DNA of 64,000 nt from Brachypterus glaber (lineage: Eukaryota; Arthropoda; Insecta; Coleoptera; Kateretidae), in assembly GCA_958510825.1 (NCBI GenBank), contig OY294049.1:31958774-32022773 (forward strand). The letters are read 5' to 3'. The first letter of the stretch is position 1. Each line of letters opens with the position of its first letter. A program made the translations under genes and the position numbers. This document shows positions 1-11,502 of this stretch, piece by piece. A model generated the notes under the pieces. It saw only the letters and a list, made by a program, of their open reading frames with translations. It searched no databases and was not told the DNA's origin.

Positions 1-1312
1 TTTTAAAATTAATTTCGAGTTATTTAACAAATAGGCAACAAAAAGCTTTTGTCAATGGCACTTATAGTGATCTGAAAAAAGTCGGGTTTGGGGTCCCGCA
101 GGGTACAGTATTAGGCCCGATATTATTTATATTGTATATAAATTCAATATTTGAAATCCTATCTAAGGGCAAAATATTTTCATACGCAGACGATACGGCG
201 GTATTTTACAAGTCTATATCTTGGCAGGCTCTAAAAAACCTTATTGAACAAGATTTATTACTATTTAAAGATTGGTTTGATTTCAAGCTTTTAACTATTA
301 ATGTTAAAAAAACAAAGTTTATACCTTTTTCTCTGTACCTTCCGGGACTACCAAACTACACATCCATAAAAATTGGAACAGATCAGGAAATATCTTGTGT
401 TTATAACATTAAGTATTTAGGAATTACACTTGATTGCCATCTTAAGTGGGATGAACACATTAAAAACACAGTTAGAAAATTAAGACAAATTTTATTTACT
501 TTTAAACAATTAAAAAAATACCTCCCTTATAATCAGCTGAAAAATATTTATCTAGCACTAGTTGAAAGTCATCTGAGCTACGGAATCATTGCTTGGGGTG
601 GTGACTTAGAAATTATTCAAAAGAAATTTTTAAAAATTATTCTTGGTGTTGGTCCGCTGGAATCGTCCAACTTACTTTTTAGTGAATGTAGAGTACTAGA
701 TGTAAAGCAACTTTTCTTTTTCAGATGTGCATACGAATCTTTTTTGTTAGAATCCCATACAAGTCATAACTATCATACGCGTCAAAACAATTTGTTAAAA
801 ACTTTAAAAATGAATACTACCTCAGGTCAGCGAAGTTGGGTATTTCTAAGCTCTAGATGCTTTAACCACCTCCCAGAGCTAATAAAATCCCTTAGCAAAA
901 ACAGATTTAGATATGAACTTAAACAATATATCTTAAATTCTGATCGAGATGCGGTGCGTGCTTTGATTGACATTAAAAATAATTAGGTGAATTATTTAAA
1001 AGATTAGGCATTTAATGTTTTTTTTTTTTTTTAGTTTATTTATTTTAATTTTAATATTACGGTTCTTCTATATTCCATCTTCTCTTATATATTGATTATC
1101 TTTAACCTTTTTTTAACCCTTTTAGTGTTAGTTATAAGTAATATTTGTATTGTATGTAACGTTTATGTAACCTTTAAGTATTCTTATATATGTATATACA
1201 TCACGGTCAGGTAATTTACCTTGTGATTTGTCGGTTTATTTAATTCATTTCTTCTAATCTTATGTATTTATTACCTTTTTTGAATAAACATTATTATTAT
1301 TTTATTATATAT
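1..1312 (+). mobile_element. LINE (Jockey/CR1-like) 3' portion, cut by the window edge
   Basis: The 3' part of a non-LTR retrotransposon. Reverse transcriptase coding runs to 986, followed by about 320 bases of AT-rich 3' UTR that ends in a TTA-rich tail after an AATAAA-like site near 1283. The 5' part lies outside the window. The tail type and the C-terminal layout fit Jockey/CR1-type LINEs, but the clade is an inference. Confidence 0.85.
3..986 (+). CDS. LINE reverse transcriptase, C-terminal part (partial, open at the window edge)
   Basis: The frame is open from base 3, so the ATG at 132 is internal and not a true start. The first 45 residues before it include GVPQGTVLGPILFILYIN, the conserved RT block before the palm. 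The catalytic box YADDTAVFYKS follows soon after the internal Met. Downstream are NVKKTKFIPF and the KYLGITLD block of the RT thumb, then the C-terminal region typical of Jockey-like LINEs. No internal stop or frameshift is seen in this 328-codon stretch, so this copy is better preserved than the other LINE fragments in the window. The RT would copy element RNA at a nicked target. The missing N-terminal EN and RT portions cannot be judged here. Confidence 0.88.
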   Translation, partial: LKLISSYLTNRQQKAFVNGTYSDLKKVGFGVPQGTVLGPILFILYINSIFEILSKGKIFSYADDTAVFYKSISWQALKNLIEQDLLLFKDWFDFKLLTINVKKTKFIPFSLYLPGLPNYTSIKIGTDQEISCVYNIKYLGITLDCHLKWDEHIKNTVRKLRQILFTFKQLKKYLPYNQLKNIYLALVESHLSYGIIAWGGDLEIIQKKFLKIILGVGPLESSNLLFSECRVLDVKQLFFFRCAYESFLLESHTSHNYHTRQNNLLKTLKMNTTSGQRSWVFLSSRCFNHLPELIKSLSKNRFRYELKQYILNSDRDAVRALIDIKNN

Positions 1313-1377
1313 ATTAGGACCCCTCCTGTTCTAAGATCTGAGGTACAGCATTTTATAACTTATATCCCTTAATTTTT

Positions 1378-1446
1378 AATTCCACATCAGTATTATAATC
1401 TGTAATATGAAGCTCATGTTACAGATTATATTACTGATGTGGAATT
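1378..1446. repeat. Near-perfect hairpin (28-bp arms, 13-nt loop)
   Basis: Arms 1378-1405 and 1419-1446 are reverse complements with one mismatch. The right arm is LINE coding sequence that continues in frame, so the left arm looks like an inverted copy of the LINE's broken 5' end. Confidence 0.85.
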
Positions 1447-1857
1447 AAAGATTAATGGAAGAGCTGTTTTTATAAAAGATTTAGAAGAATGGGTTAAATA
1501 TAAAAGTTTAAGAAATCACGTGATAAGTGCAATAAGGAAGAATCAACAAGAACATTATAGGTCAAGAAATTTGGAAAAAAATAAAATCTTTTACATACAA
1601 CAAGGTCAGTGCAATTAGTAGTGTTAAGTTTAATAACGTTCTAATAAATAATAATGATGCACTATCTGAAAGTTTTAATAGATATTTTATAAATAGTATT
1701 AAGACCCTAGTTGCCAATGTAAGAAAATTTAATAATGTGGATCTTTATATAAATAATATTAATAACTATGGTATATTTAACTTATTTGAATTAATTAATA
1801 TCAATGAGCTAAGATCTATTGTAAGGTCATTAAAAAATAAATCGGGGGGAGATAGTG
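1419..1857 (+). pseudogene. LINE fragment, endonuclease-RT linker region (broken)
   Basis: The translation from 1419 shows a basic, helical linker of the kind between the APE endonuclease and RT of Jockey-type LINEs, with SAIRKNQQEHYRSRN. A shift of frame near 1560 leads to EIWKKIKSFT and later to ELRSIVRSLKNKSGG, the block that enters the RT domain. The frame stops abruptly at 1857, where a foldback terminus (CACGGTGGG) begins. The remainder of the LINE is not found on the far side, so this piece is truncated at both ends. It is not the same copy as the element at 1-1312. Confidence 0.75.
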
Positions 1858-2505
1858 CACGGTGGGCTTTAAGCTTACGGAGATAAAAAAATCGAACACC
1901 CCATAACTGACAACGGGATATTGTTTCTAATGCTTTCAGAATTACATGTTCGTTGAGAACAAAATCGTAGGTGTAGCCGTTTTTTATTCCATCAAAACTT
2001 AGTATATTAGTATATATGTGACCCAAAAAAAAATTCATATCAAAAAGTTTGGAGGTCTCACCCCTTAAATTTGTTTATTGGGGTAAGAGTTTCATCCCTA
2101 TTTTTTTTCAAAATTTTTGAAACAATCTAGATGTCGCTCATAGCCATTTTTCAAAAAATATGTTTGCTTAGCTTAAAAGTCCAAACGCGTTATATAGAAG
2201 TTACCTTATTTTGAGTCCTAACCTGTCACTAAAAACCGAATTTATCTCTCAAAAATGTTAAAAAAATGTAAATATTATTTTTTCTGGATACCCTGTATAT
2301 CCGATAAAAAAAATATAGTTGTTTTTATGTGAGGACATATTGGGCTACACGCACAATGTTTGAAGACAATGAAAAAAAATTTTTTGTGCCTGTAATTAGA
2401 CCTAAAATCAAGCAATGTAGAGAATTTTCAAACTTTAAAGAGCACAGCTCCGCCATTTTGAAAGAAAAATTCAGATTTTTTTCGAGGTTAGCAATTTACT
2501 ATCCA
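1858..2505. mobile_element. Foldback element family A, truncated copy
   Basis: Starts CACGGTGGGCTTTAAGC and matches the left arm of the complete copy at 18601-19812 for about 310 bases, up to TTTGCTTAG. It then jumps to the complement of that copy's inner region, which corresponds to its right arm. The terminal part of the right arm is missing, and Penelope sequence begins near 2506. The short ORFs in it are read-through of repeat DNA and are not genes. Confidence 0.75.
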
Positions 2506-2631
2506 GAACTTTCACTTTCGGGTTTAGACCGTGTTAATGGATTTTCACTTTCCGACGTTTCATCTCTTACTACTAGAGACATCTTCAGGGATTAATCTGA
2601 AACTAAGTTTCAAATCAACTTGTGTCACTAT

Positions 2632-5258
2632 TTATGACGAGTTGTGGTTATTCACCCGTGACGAGGTTTTTCCTATCAAAGACTTCCATATTGCAGGTAA
2701 GTGGTAACCAGTGTCCCGATTGATATTGTTAGGATGCTTGATGATTTCTATCCATTCCCGTATCTTCCTTGGCATTTTTCTGTTTTCTGTTAATATTTGT
2801 TTTGTTTCAGACAAATTGATTTTATGACCTGTTTCATGTACATGTTCGGCTACTGCCGATAAGGAAATTTGTTTCTTTCTTATATTGCGCTCATGCTCTT
2901 GAAGTCTTGTAGAAATTTTTCTCTTAGTTTCACCTATGTAAACCGTACCACAGGAGCAGGGTATTTTATATACGCCTTCTGAACTCAGGGGTATTTTGTC
3001 TTTTGTTGAAGTCAAACATTGACCTAATTTTTGGTTGGACCGAAATATAGGCTTAATATTTGACTTTTTCAAAAGTTTACCTATTTTATCCGTGATACCG
3101 CTTACATAGGGAAGTATAACTTGTGTCTGTATAATATTTGTTTTGTTTCAGACAAATTGATTTTATGACCTGTTTCATGTACATGTTCGGCTACTGCCGA
3201 TAAGGAAATTTGTTTCTTTCTTATATTGCGCTCATGCTCTTGAAGTCTTGTAGAAATTTTTCTCTTAGTTTCACCTATGTAAACCGTACCACAGGAGCAG
3301 GGTATTTTATATACGCCTTCTGAACTCAGGGGTATTTTGTCTTTTGTTGAAGTCAAACATTGACCTAATTTTTGGTTGGACCGAAATATAGGCTTAATAT
3401 TTGACATTTTCAAAAGTTTACCTATTTTATCCGTGATACCGCTTACATAGGGAAGTATAACTTGTGTCTGTCTGTCATTGTCACTATTGTCCTGTTGTTT
3501 GGGTCTGGGATTTCTGTATTTGTATATGGTCTTATTAATGTCTTTTTTGGTATAACCGTTCATGGTCAAGGCTTTGGTTAGTTTAAGGAGTTCTGTGTCT
3601 AGGGAATTCTTGTCTGAAATCATGAAAGCCCTATGAACAAGTGAATTAACTACCGAGCGTTTTTGAGAGGGATGGTGATGTGAAAATGCATTTAGGTATC
3701 TGTCAGTGTGGGTTTTCTTCCTGTATACCGAGTGTCCTATTGAGCTATTTTCCGTTTTGTAAACCAAAACGTCCAAAAAGGGAAGTGATCCGTTGTTCTC
3801 AATTTCCATCGTAAACCGTATAGATTTATGTTGGGAATTGAGGTGATTTAGAAAACCTTGAAGGCTTTCCATGCCATGGGGCCAAATAGCATAGACATCG
3901 TCTACGTATCTGCGCCAAATTTTAGGTTTTAATGGAAATGACTCAATAGCTTTTTTCTCGAAGTATTCCATGAAAGCATTGGCCGCAGGGGGTGATAATG
4001 GGGATCCCATTGCGGCGCCTGACACTTGTTCATAGAACTCTCCCTGTATCAGAAAATATGTAGATGTCAGACAAGCTTCAAATAATTTACATAACTTAGG
4101 GTCAAGATTTCCAGTTGTAAGTAGGTCTCGTATAATATTTATTGTATCGGGAACGGGAACGTTAGTAAATAGAGATTCTACGTCGAAACTAACCATTATG
4201 TCCGAGGGGTCACTGTCGATAAGGTTTGTACAAAGTGTGTGGAATTTTTTACATAAGACCTCGTTTTTCCAACTAACTGATTTAAGATTTGGGCAAGGTG
4301 TTTGGCAAGTTTATACGTAGGGGAACCTATTGTGCTGACAATTGGTCTAAGAGGGGCACCGTGAATTTTAGGTAAACCATATAATTTTGGTACGCGGGAG
4401 TCTCGGGGGGTTAGATTATAAATTTCAAGAGGTTTAAGGGAGGATTGTTTAAGTAATTGTGTGATTTTTCGTTCAAATTTTCCAGTAGGATCGGTCTCGA
4501 GTTTTTCGTATGTGTCATTGTCTATGAGTTCCGTTATTTTGTTAAAATAGTCAAGTTTGTCCATCACCACAGTGGCATTACCCTTATCAGCAGGCACAAC
4601 AATAATATCGTCATTACGATTAAGATTCTTTAAAGCTAAATATTCCTCCCTTGTCAGGTTAGACTTAGGTGGTTTTGACTTTTTCAGAATCTTAGCCGTT
4701 TCATAACGTACTATCTCTGCATCTACCGGGGGTAATGAAGACAAGGAAGACTCCACTATAGAAATTATTTCGTCTGTTGGTACTGTCCTAGGTGTAATGG
4801 CAAAGTTATGTCCTTTGGACAGCAAAGAGATCTCACATTCTGTTAAGTTTGTCTTTGACAAATTAACAACAGTGTTTTAATTTACTGGAGGTTTCTCTTT
4901 ACTATCCAAAGAATAAAACTTTTTCTTTTGGATTTCTGAGACTTTAACACCAATAGCATGAGCGTGTTCATAAGTTATAGTATCTAGTACATGAAATAAA
5001 TCAAAATCAATTGTCTTACCCAGTTTCTGATGCAAGCGGTACAGTTGGTCTGATACGTTATCTAGCTTCCTTTTATCTTCATTTATCCTTTCTCGCACCA
5101 GGGCTTCTCCTGCTCTACGATATATTCAATTGGCAGCAATAGTCTTAACGTGATGAGATATTTGTAAACACTTCGGAATTGCCTTAGTGTCACGACACCG
5201 CCGTAAGAAGGTTAGACTGTTTAATAGTTTCACAAATTTGATTCGAAGTTTGCCAAAT
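2632..5258 (-). pseudogene. Penelope-like polyprotein (RT + GIY-YIG endonuclease), inactivated
   Basis: Coding runs from about 5258 down to 2632. The N-terminal region contains LQISHHVKTIAAN, then an in-frame TGA at 5126-5128. The next segment ends at an in-frame TAA at 4877-4879; the same frame continues beyond it. RT blocks follow: VPADKGNATVVM, LYGLPKIHG and PLRPIVSTIGSP. A one-base frameshift at about 4215-4230 separates these from MVSFDVESLFTNVPV and the catalytic RRYVDDVYAIW. The C-terminus has a GIY-YIG domain starting GVYKIPCSCGTVYIGETK. A tandem duplication of 341 bp then gives a second copy of most of that domain and ends the long frame early. Two stops, one frameshift and the duplication make autonomous activity impossible, although the RT and GIY-YIG motifs themselves are well kept. 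Confidence 0.92.
2791..3472. repeat. 341-bp tandem duplication inside the Penelope ORF
   Basis: Bases 2791-3131 and 3132-3472 are nearly identical; by eye I see one substitution (a T/A difference at TGACTTTTTC versus TGACATTTTC). The unit covers most of the GIY-YIG domain and the end of the RT-GIY linker. At the junction the reading frame changes after ETKQIL and stops eight residues later. Confidence 0.9.
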
Positions 5259-5316
5259 AGAGTGGCATCTCGTTTGATTTCCTCCCCGTAGAGGCATCCT
5301 ATTTTAGATTTTAAGC

Positions 5317-5516
5317 NNNNNNNNNNNNNNNNNNNNNNNNNNNNNNNNNNNNNNNNNNNNNNNNNNNNNNNNNNNNNNNNNNNNNNNNNNNNNNNNNNNN
5401 NNNNNNNNNNNNNNNNNNNNNNNNNNNNNNNNNNNNNNNNNNNNNNNNNNNNNNNNNNNNNNNNNNNNNNNNNNNNNNNNNNNNNNNNNNNNNNNNNNNN
5501 NNNNNNNNNNNNNNNN
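5317..5516. other. Scaffold gap (200 N)
   Basis: Exactly 200 N, a conventional placeholder, so the true distance between the Penelope element and the palindrome beyond is unknown. Confidence 0.99.
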
Positions 5517-8500
5517 ACTCAATATCAAAAATCCAAAAATAATATACAAGGTGTCTCAACGAAGCCGAGTAGGTCGATATATAGTAAAGTATCCACTTTA
5601 GAGAAAAACTTTAATGAGGAAAGTTGTATGGATGGTCCTCTTAGGGTGGGTAACATTGACTTATTATTTTTTTTAATAGAAATGTATATATTTTATTACG
5701 CCATCTTATTTCTCTTTAAAATGTCTTTATTTTGGTATTCTATTATATGGGTCTATTATTTATAGTTTTTGAGATATAATTTTTTTTTTAGAAAAAATGC
5801 ATTTTTAGTGATAAGATAGAACTACCTCCAATTTTTTGTCAAAAATTAATAAAATTTTTCAAGATTATCGTACAAGGGTGTATCTAATTACTTCATGTGC
5901 AAAAAATAAAATATTTTATAGATGGCGTTCAAAATAAATATTCAAACTTTTGGATTTTCAAACATAAAAAAACTCCATTTTTTAAATGGAATGCAATATT
6001 TTTTATTCACTTGTTAAATCTAAAATGAAATTCTGCATAAAATGATATAAGATACTTTATAGATCCCTTTAGCGGTTTTTAAAATATTTGAGTTTAAAAA
6101 ACATGACGGCACATCACATCAATCACGGCATGGCATTCTTATGTATTATGCTTGTTACGTGAGCCTGTGGATATGCACTAATCTATGTCTTATGGTTATG
6201 AGAGCCTGTGGATAGCGCCAAAGCCAATACATCATGGAGTCAACCCAAAAACGGACTCGAGGTTTGGAGATGGTTCTCGTTAGCGTTGAGTACAAGTTGA
6301 GTAATTCCACGTCAACTAGCCCCTCGATCCGGAACTCATCTCTCCGATTTTGCTGAAATTTTGCATGTCCCCATAACTTAGTGTTTATATACCCCCATTA
6401 ATGGCGTTTTGCAAAAAAATCGTTGGTTGCTGAGATATTAGGGTGGGTCATTTTTTGCCTTTTTCAAAATCGTAAAACAACCATGTAATAAATTCGTAAT
6501 AACTTAACTTGTATTGAAGATATAGACTTAAATCGTATTGATTTGTAAAAAGAATCAAATTATGGTCTAGAAAATTCATTTTTTTTAACCATTCTGACAT
6601 TTTCAAGATGGCGGACCGCCATGCCAATTCGGGGAAGTTTATATTTTGTATCCCCAAAATAGCTTATCTTAGATTTTTTATTTTTTTACTATTTACTTGT
6701 ATTTAGTGGTAGTATGTACCTATAAAATATTTCGACTCAAATTACATATTTGTGGGAGATATGACCCATAATGTGCGACCATAAACTAATTTTTTTCATT
6801 TTTAACTACAAAAAATGATCTATGTGTACCAAAAATCTAGGAGCACCCTATAAAGGGTGTCACAGATTGTTTCCAAAATCTCTTAGGGGTAATTAGATCT
6901 CGTCAAAATAATGCCACAAGTTCATATAAAATTTTTGGCTACGGCCCCCCTACTCTGAGATATTTGCAACCCAAGATGAAATAGAATAATTATTTTTTTT
7001 GGATAACTTTTTTACTTTTTAATATTTATTGACATTTTTTTTTGAGTTGTTTAAGAAAATTAATGAGCATTGAATGATTTTAACACAAGTTTTAAAACTT
7101 ATCAGAACACTCAGGGGCGGACTTCCGTTATGGTTCCAAACTCCTAAGTTATTTTAGAGGTACAAATTTTAGACTTTTAATTACTTAAGTACATTCTGTG
7201 AGAAATTTTAATCAAAAAATCACTGTACACAAAATTTGATAAAATGAAGTGTTTCCGAGAAAAAGTCACTTTTTTAATTCAAAGGCAGCAGGACCGCAAA
7301 AAAATATTATTTTTATATTATTTCAAAAATAGCATAAATTATTATCTCATCAAAATAAAATAAAAAGTAAATAGGAAATTTTCGACTAGGATCCCCCTCC
7401 TTTGAGATATTTGCCCCATAGATGAAAAATAAAAATTCAATTTTTTTGAACAACTTTTTAAATATTTTTAACTATTTTTTTAAAGGTTATTTTAGAAACT
7501 TTAAATGCATCGAATTATTTTAACAGACATTTGAAAAGTTCTCAGAAAAATCAAGGGCGGACTTTTGCTATCTATTTTAGGGTTAAAAATTTTACACTTC
7601 TGATTAGTTCGTCTAAATAAGGAAAGTAAATTACGTACAATACTTAACAAGTTAAAATTACATATTAAAAAAAAAAAAATTAAATAATTAAAATCACATT
7701 TAGAAACATGTAAGTAAAAAGCAAAAAGCATTGGGGTGGTCCAAAGTTTTATTTTTGTTTTGATCTTTCTAAAAATGTGTTAAATGGCTTTTTTTAATTA
7801 TATTGATGTAGAACAATGTCCATAACTTACACTTCATGATAATGAATGAGATTTTTAGCATGGTTCATAGCTGAAAAAAATTATACGTGATGAAAACAAA
7901 AAAAAATGCTTGTTTGGCACTCAGTGAGTCTTAACTAAGCCAAAAAATAAAAAAAGCATCTGATCACTAAATCCTTGTTGGCCTGTGTTATTGATGTTCT
8001 GCCATTACATTTTGGTTGGATTTAAAAAAATGCACTTTCTTCACGGAAACGCTTTATTTTATCGAATTTTTCGTAGAGTACTTTTTGGATCGAAATTGCT
8101 TATAGAATGTAAAAAAAGTTAACAAAAGTCTGAAATTAGTAACAATAAAAAAACTTAGGGGTTCAGAACTATAGCGAAAGTTCGCCCCTGACTTTTCTGA
8201 TAACCTTTTAAAAGTCTGTTAAAATCATTCGATGCATAAAGAGGTTCTAAAATAAGCTTAAAAAGTTGTTAAAAAATATTTAAAAAAGTTGGATTTTACT
8301 TTTTTATCTAAGGGGTGAATATCTCAAAGGAGGGGGCCCTAGTCAAAAATTTCATATGGACTTTTTATTTCATTTTAATGAGATAGAAACATTTTTAAAA
8401 TAATATATAGCGTTTTGGAAAAAATACAAAAATATTTTTTTACGGTCCTCCTGACTAAAAAGTGCCTTTTTCTCGGAAACGATTCATGTTATCGAATTTT

Positions 8501-8532
8501 TTGTACTTTTTTGATCAAAATTACTCACAAAA

Positions 8533-8589
8533 TTAGACAATTGATAACTTTTTTTACATTTAATGTAAAAAAAGTTATCAATTGTCTAA
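8533..8589. repeat. Perfect 27-bp hairpin with 3-nt loop
   Basis: Arms 8533-8559 and 8563-8589 are exact reverse complements with loop TTA. The corresponding place in the opposite arm of the large palindrome (about 7190-7260) lacks it, so it arose locally after the foldback formed. Confidence 0.92.
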
Positions 8590-9057
8590 AATTTGTAACC
8601 CTATAAAACTTAGGGGTTTGCAACCATACCGGAAGTCCGCCCCTGACTTTTCTGATAATTACGGAACTTCGCATTAATTTTCTTAAAAAACTCAAAAAAA
8701 ATTGTCAATATTAAAAAGTAAAAAAGTTATCAAAAAAAAATAATTTTTCTATTTCATCCAGGGGGGCAAATATCTCAGAGTAGGGGGGCCGTAGCCAAAA
8801 ATTTTATATGAACTTGTGGCATTATTTTGACGAGATCTAATTACCCTTAAGAGATTTTGGAAACATTCTGGGACACCCTGAATAGGGTGCTCCTAGATTT
8901 TTGGTACACCCTGTATATTGTTATTGAAGACCCTTTTCATTAAATAAGTTATCAAATTAATGATATTGTGCAATGGATTTAGTTTCTTCATTAAATTCCT
9001 CACAGAGCTCATATTTTGTAGTTAAAAATGAAAAAAATTAGGGTATGGTAGCACATT

Positions 9058-10180
9058 CCCTGATAGCACAAAAACCTTCTAAGAATATTCTTAAAATAAA
9101 TAGCCGGAAGGACAGCATGTTTCTTGGAAGCATGTCTATTTTGCTCAGGATATTCTAAGAACGATTAAAGAAATGCAAAGGATACCGTTTTAATCGTGCT
9201 GGCAGTTCATAAGAAGCTTCTTATAAGCCTCTGCATCAAATAGGAATGTTTTAAGAAGCATGTTAAGAATGTTCTTAGAAGTAGGTACATGTACTTTTAA
9301 GAATATTCTTAGAATGCTTCTTAAAATATTCTTATTTGATGCATTTAAGTAATAATATTGAATTTTGCGCATGCGCAAACAAAGTAGGTAGGCGTTTCAG
9401 AATTCTATATTAATGTAGTTTTCTCTTTCTTTTAATTATATTTTATAATACTCGATCCTTTTTATGTAGTGATATCATAAATTTGGACATGGCGAAAATA
9501 TTTACGTCTTTGAGATAAACCTAATAATTAAAGTATATAAAAATCTTTAGATACAGAATCCATCAGGTAAGATTCATATATGCGATATGCAGTTTTACTA
9601 TGAAAGAAAACTTTCTACCAGACATAAAAATCATGCGCCACACAAAATTCCAATGTTTAGAGAAAAAAATAGCAAATAATTATCATTTCAAAAAATAATA
9701 ATTTTAAGTTTTTGTCTAAAACTATATAATAATCACTTTATGTCTAAAAATACATCCATTTTTACTTATTAAGGGTAAAACTTTTATGTTATTTACAACA
9801 ATTTTAAGAATATTTGTAATTCTAACCTAATAAAATTAAAATAATATAGACGCCATATTACTATTCTAAAAACATTCCCATTAGAATATTTTAAGAATAT
9901 GTATTTGGGAATATTCTTAGCAAAATACTCTAATCGTGCTTAGCATGTGCACTAAAGCATTATTCTAAAAATATTCCCATTAGAATATTTTAAGAATATG
10001 TATTGGGAATATTCTTAGCAAAATACTCTTATCATGCTAAGAATGTTTAGAGTAGAAGCACTTATGCTACTACAGCAGTGCACCTTTTAAGAACATGATT
10101 AGCATGTTTACAGCATTATGCTAAGAACCTTTTCAAGGGAACGATTAAAAAACCTTCTTAGGATGAACTTTGTTATAAGT
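9058..10180. mobile_element. Insertion of 1,123 bp rich in GAATATTC palindromes
   Basis: The opposite arm of the host palindrome (about 6763-6781) preserves the uninterrupted sequence. Here the same sequence is split at 9057/10181 with ATT present on both sides, giving a 3-bp TSD. The insert starts CCCTGATAGCACAAAAACC and ends TTTGTTATAAGT. It contains many copies of AAGAATATTCTTA-like palindromes and similar TTCTTAGAA motifs, most densely at 9070-9350 and 9860-10060. The two ends share the direct motif AAAAACCTTCT rather than a clear inverted repeat. No coding sequence is seen. The superfamily is unknown. Confidence 0.75.
9863..10045. repeat. 99-bp direct tandem repeat inside the insertion
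   Basis: The unit beginning ATTCTAAAAACATTCCCATT at 9863 recurs 99 bases later, at 9962, with few changes. Each unit carries two GAATATTC-type palindromes. Confidence 0.8.
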
Positions 10181-11362
10181 ATTATGGGTCACATCTCCCA
10201 CTCATTTGAGTCAAAATATTTTATAGGGACATACTACCACTAAATACAAGTAAATAGTAAAAAAATAAAAAAAACGAAGATAAGCTATTTTGCGGATACA
10301 AAATATAAACTTCCCCGAATTGGCATGGCGGTTCGCCAACTTGAAAATGTCAGAATGGTTAAAAAAATGGATTTTCTAGACCATAATTTGATTCTCTTTA
10401 TAAATCAATACGATTTAAGTCTATATCTTCAATACAAGTTATTACGAATTTATTACATGTTTTCCGATTTTGAAAAAAGCAAAAAATGACTCACCCTAAT
10501 ATCTCAGCAACCAACGATTTTTTTGCAAAACGCCATTAATGGGGGTATATAAACACTAAGTTATGGGGGCATGCAAAATTTCAGCAAAATCGGAGAGATG
10601 AGTTCCTGATCGAGGGGCTAGTTTCGTTTGTTTTTTTTTTGTAAAAATTATTTAAAAAAAAATATTATCCTAGTGTAAAAATTATTTTAAAAAAATCCAC
10701 GGCCTTCTTATTAAAAAAAATAAATACATTATTGAAATTGACAACTTTTAAACTCAATTATTTTAAAAACCGCTACAGGGATCTATAAAGTATCTTACGT
10801 CATTTTATGCAGAATTTCATTCTACATTTAATGAGTGAATAAAAAATATAGCATTCTATTTAAAAAAAAATGGAGTTTTTTATGTTTAAAAATCCAAAAG
10901 TTTGAATATTTATTTTAAACGTCCTGTATAATTTTTTTTTTTGCACATAAAGTAATTAGATACAACCTTTTAAAATAAGCTTGCAAAATTTTATTAATTT
11001 TTGACATAAAATAAAGAAATTGGAGGAGGTTTTGTCTTATCACAAGAAATGCATTTTTTCTGAAAAAAAAAATTATATCTCAAAAACTATAAATAATAGA
11101 CCCATACATTATGATATCAAAATAAAGCCATTTTATAGAGAAATAAGATGACATAAAAAAAAAATATACCATTCCGTTTAAAAAAAATAAGTCAGATGTT
11201 ACCCACCCTAAGAGGACCATCCTGTATATTTTAAATTATTTTTAAAATGTACCTTCTTTAAAACCATACAACTTTTCCCATTAAAGTTTTTCTCTAAAGT
11301 GGACACTTTACTATATATCGACCGACTCGGCTTCGTTGAGACACCCTGTGTATATATATATA

Positions 11363-11502
11363 CAGGGTTATTCAGAAATAAGTTCAATTTAAGAGGTTTG
11401 GACTTTTTATCCAAGAGTCCTAAGAGTCGTAGCTCCCTTAGGACTCATTTCCGGACCAACCTTTATAGGAACTTTTTTTCATATTTTTATATAATAACCC
11501 TG
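11363..11502. mobile_element. Short MITE of the CAGGGT family (140 bp)
   Basis: Begins CAGGGTTATTCAG, ends AATAACCCTG, and lies between TA runs, consistent with a TA TSD. The interior CATTTCCGGACCAACCTTTA matches the MITE at 25572-26302, of which this seems to be a deletion derivative. Confidence 0.65.

Larger units (their letters stand above)
2506..5316 (-). mobile_element. Penelope-like retroelement, degraded, minus strand
   Basis: A single-ORF retroelement with a Penelope-type RT followed by a GIY-YIG endonuclease domain, the defining Penelope order. The 3' side (low coordinates) has a non-coding tail from 2631 down to about 2506 with repeated TTTCACTTTC motifs. The 5' side runs into the scaffold gap at 5317, so its far end is unknown. 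It abuts foldback A at about 2506. Confidence 0.9.
5547..11348. mobile_element. Giant foldback / palindrome (5.8 kb)
   Basis: The ends are inverted copies: left CAAGGTGTCTCAACGAAGCC, right GGCTTCGTTGAGACACCCTG. Outer arms 5547-6110 pair with 10738-11348, and 6306-6790 with 10184-10625. Inner arms 6790-7600 pair with 8160-8920 around a loop near 7600-8160. The arms are imperfect and contain indels: a left-only block at 6110-6305 and a right-only block at 8920-9000. An inserted element sits at 9058-10180. No protein-coding sequence is convincing in it. The ends resemble the CAGGGTG termini of the MITE family seen several times elsewhere in the window. I see no clean target duplication. Confidence 0.8.

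Noticed and set aside
1766..2038. Reading frame beginning MNFFLGHIYTNIL, repeated at 18572-18769
   Set aside because: It is the arm of foldback A, conserved because the repeat is conserved; no codon-level signal.
5304..5559. Frames spanning the first gap
   Set aside because: Nearly all residues are unknown because the sequence is N; the same applies to frames across 59959-60158.
9058..10180. Helitron
   Set aside because: No TC start, no CTRR end, and a 3-bp duplication is present.
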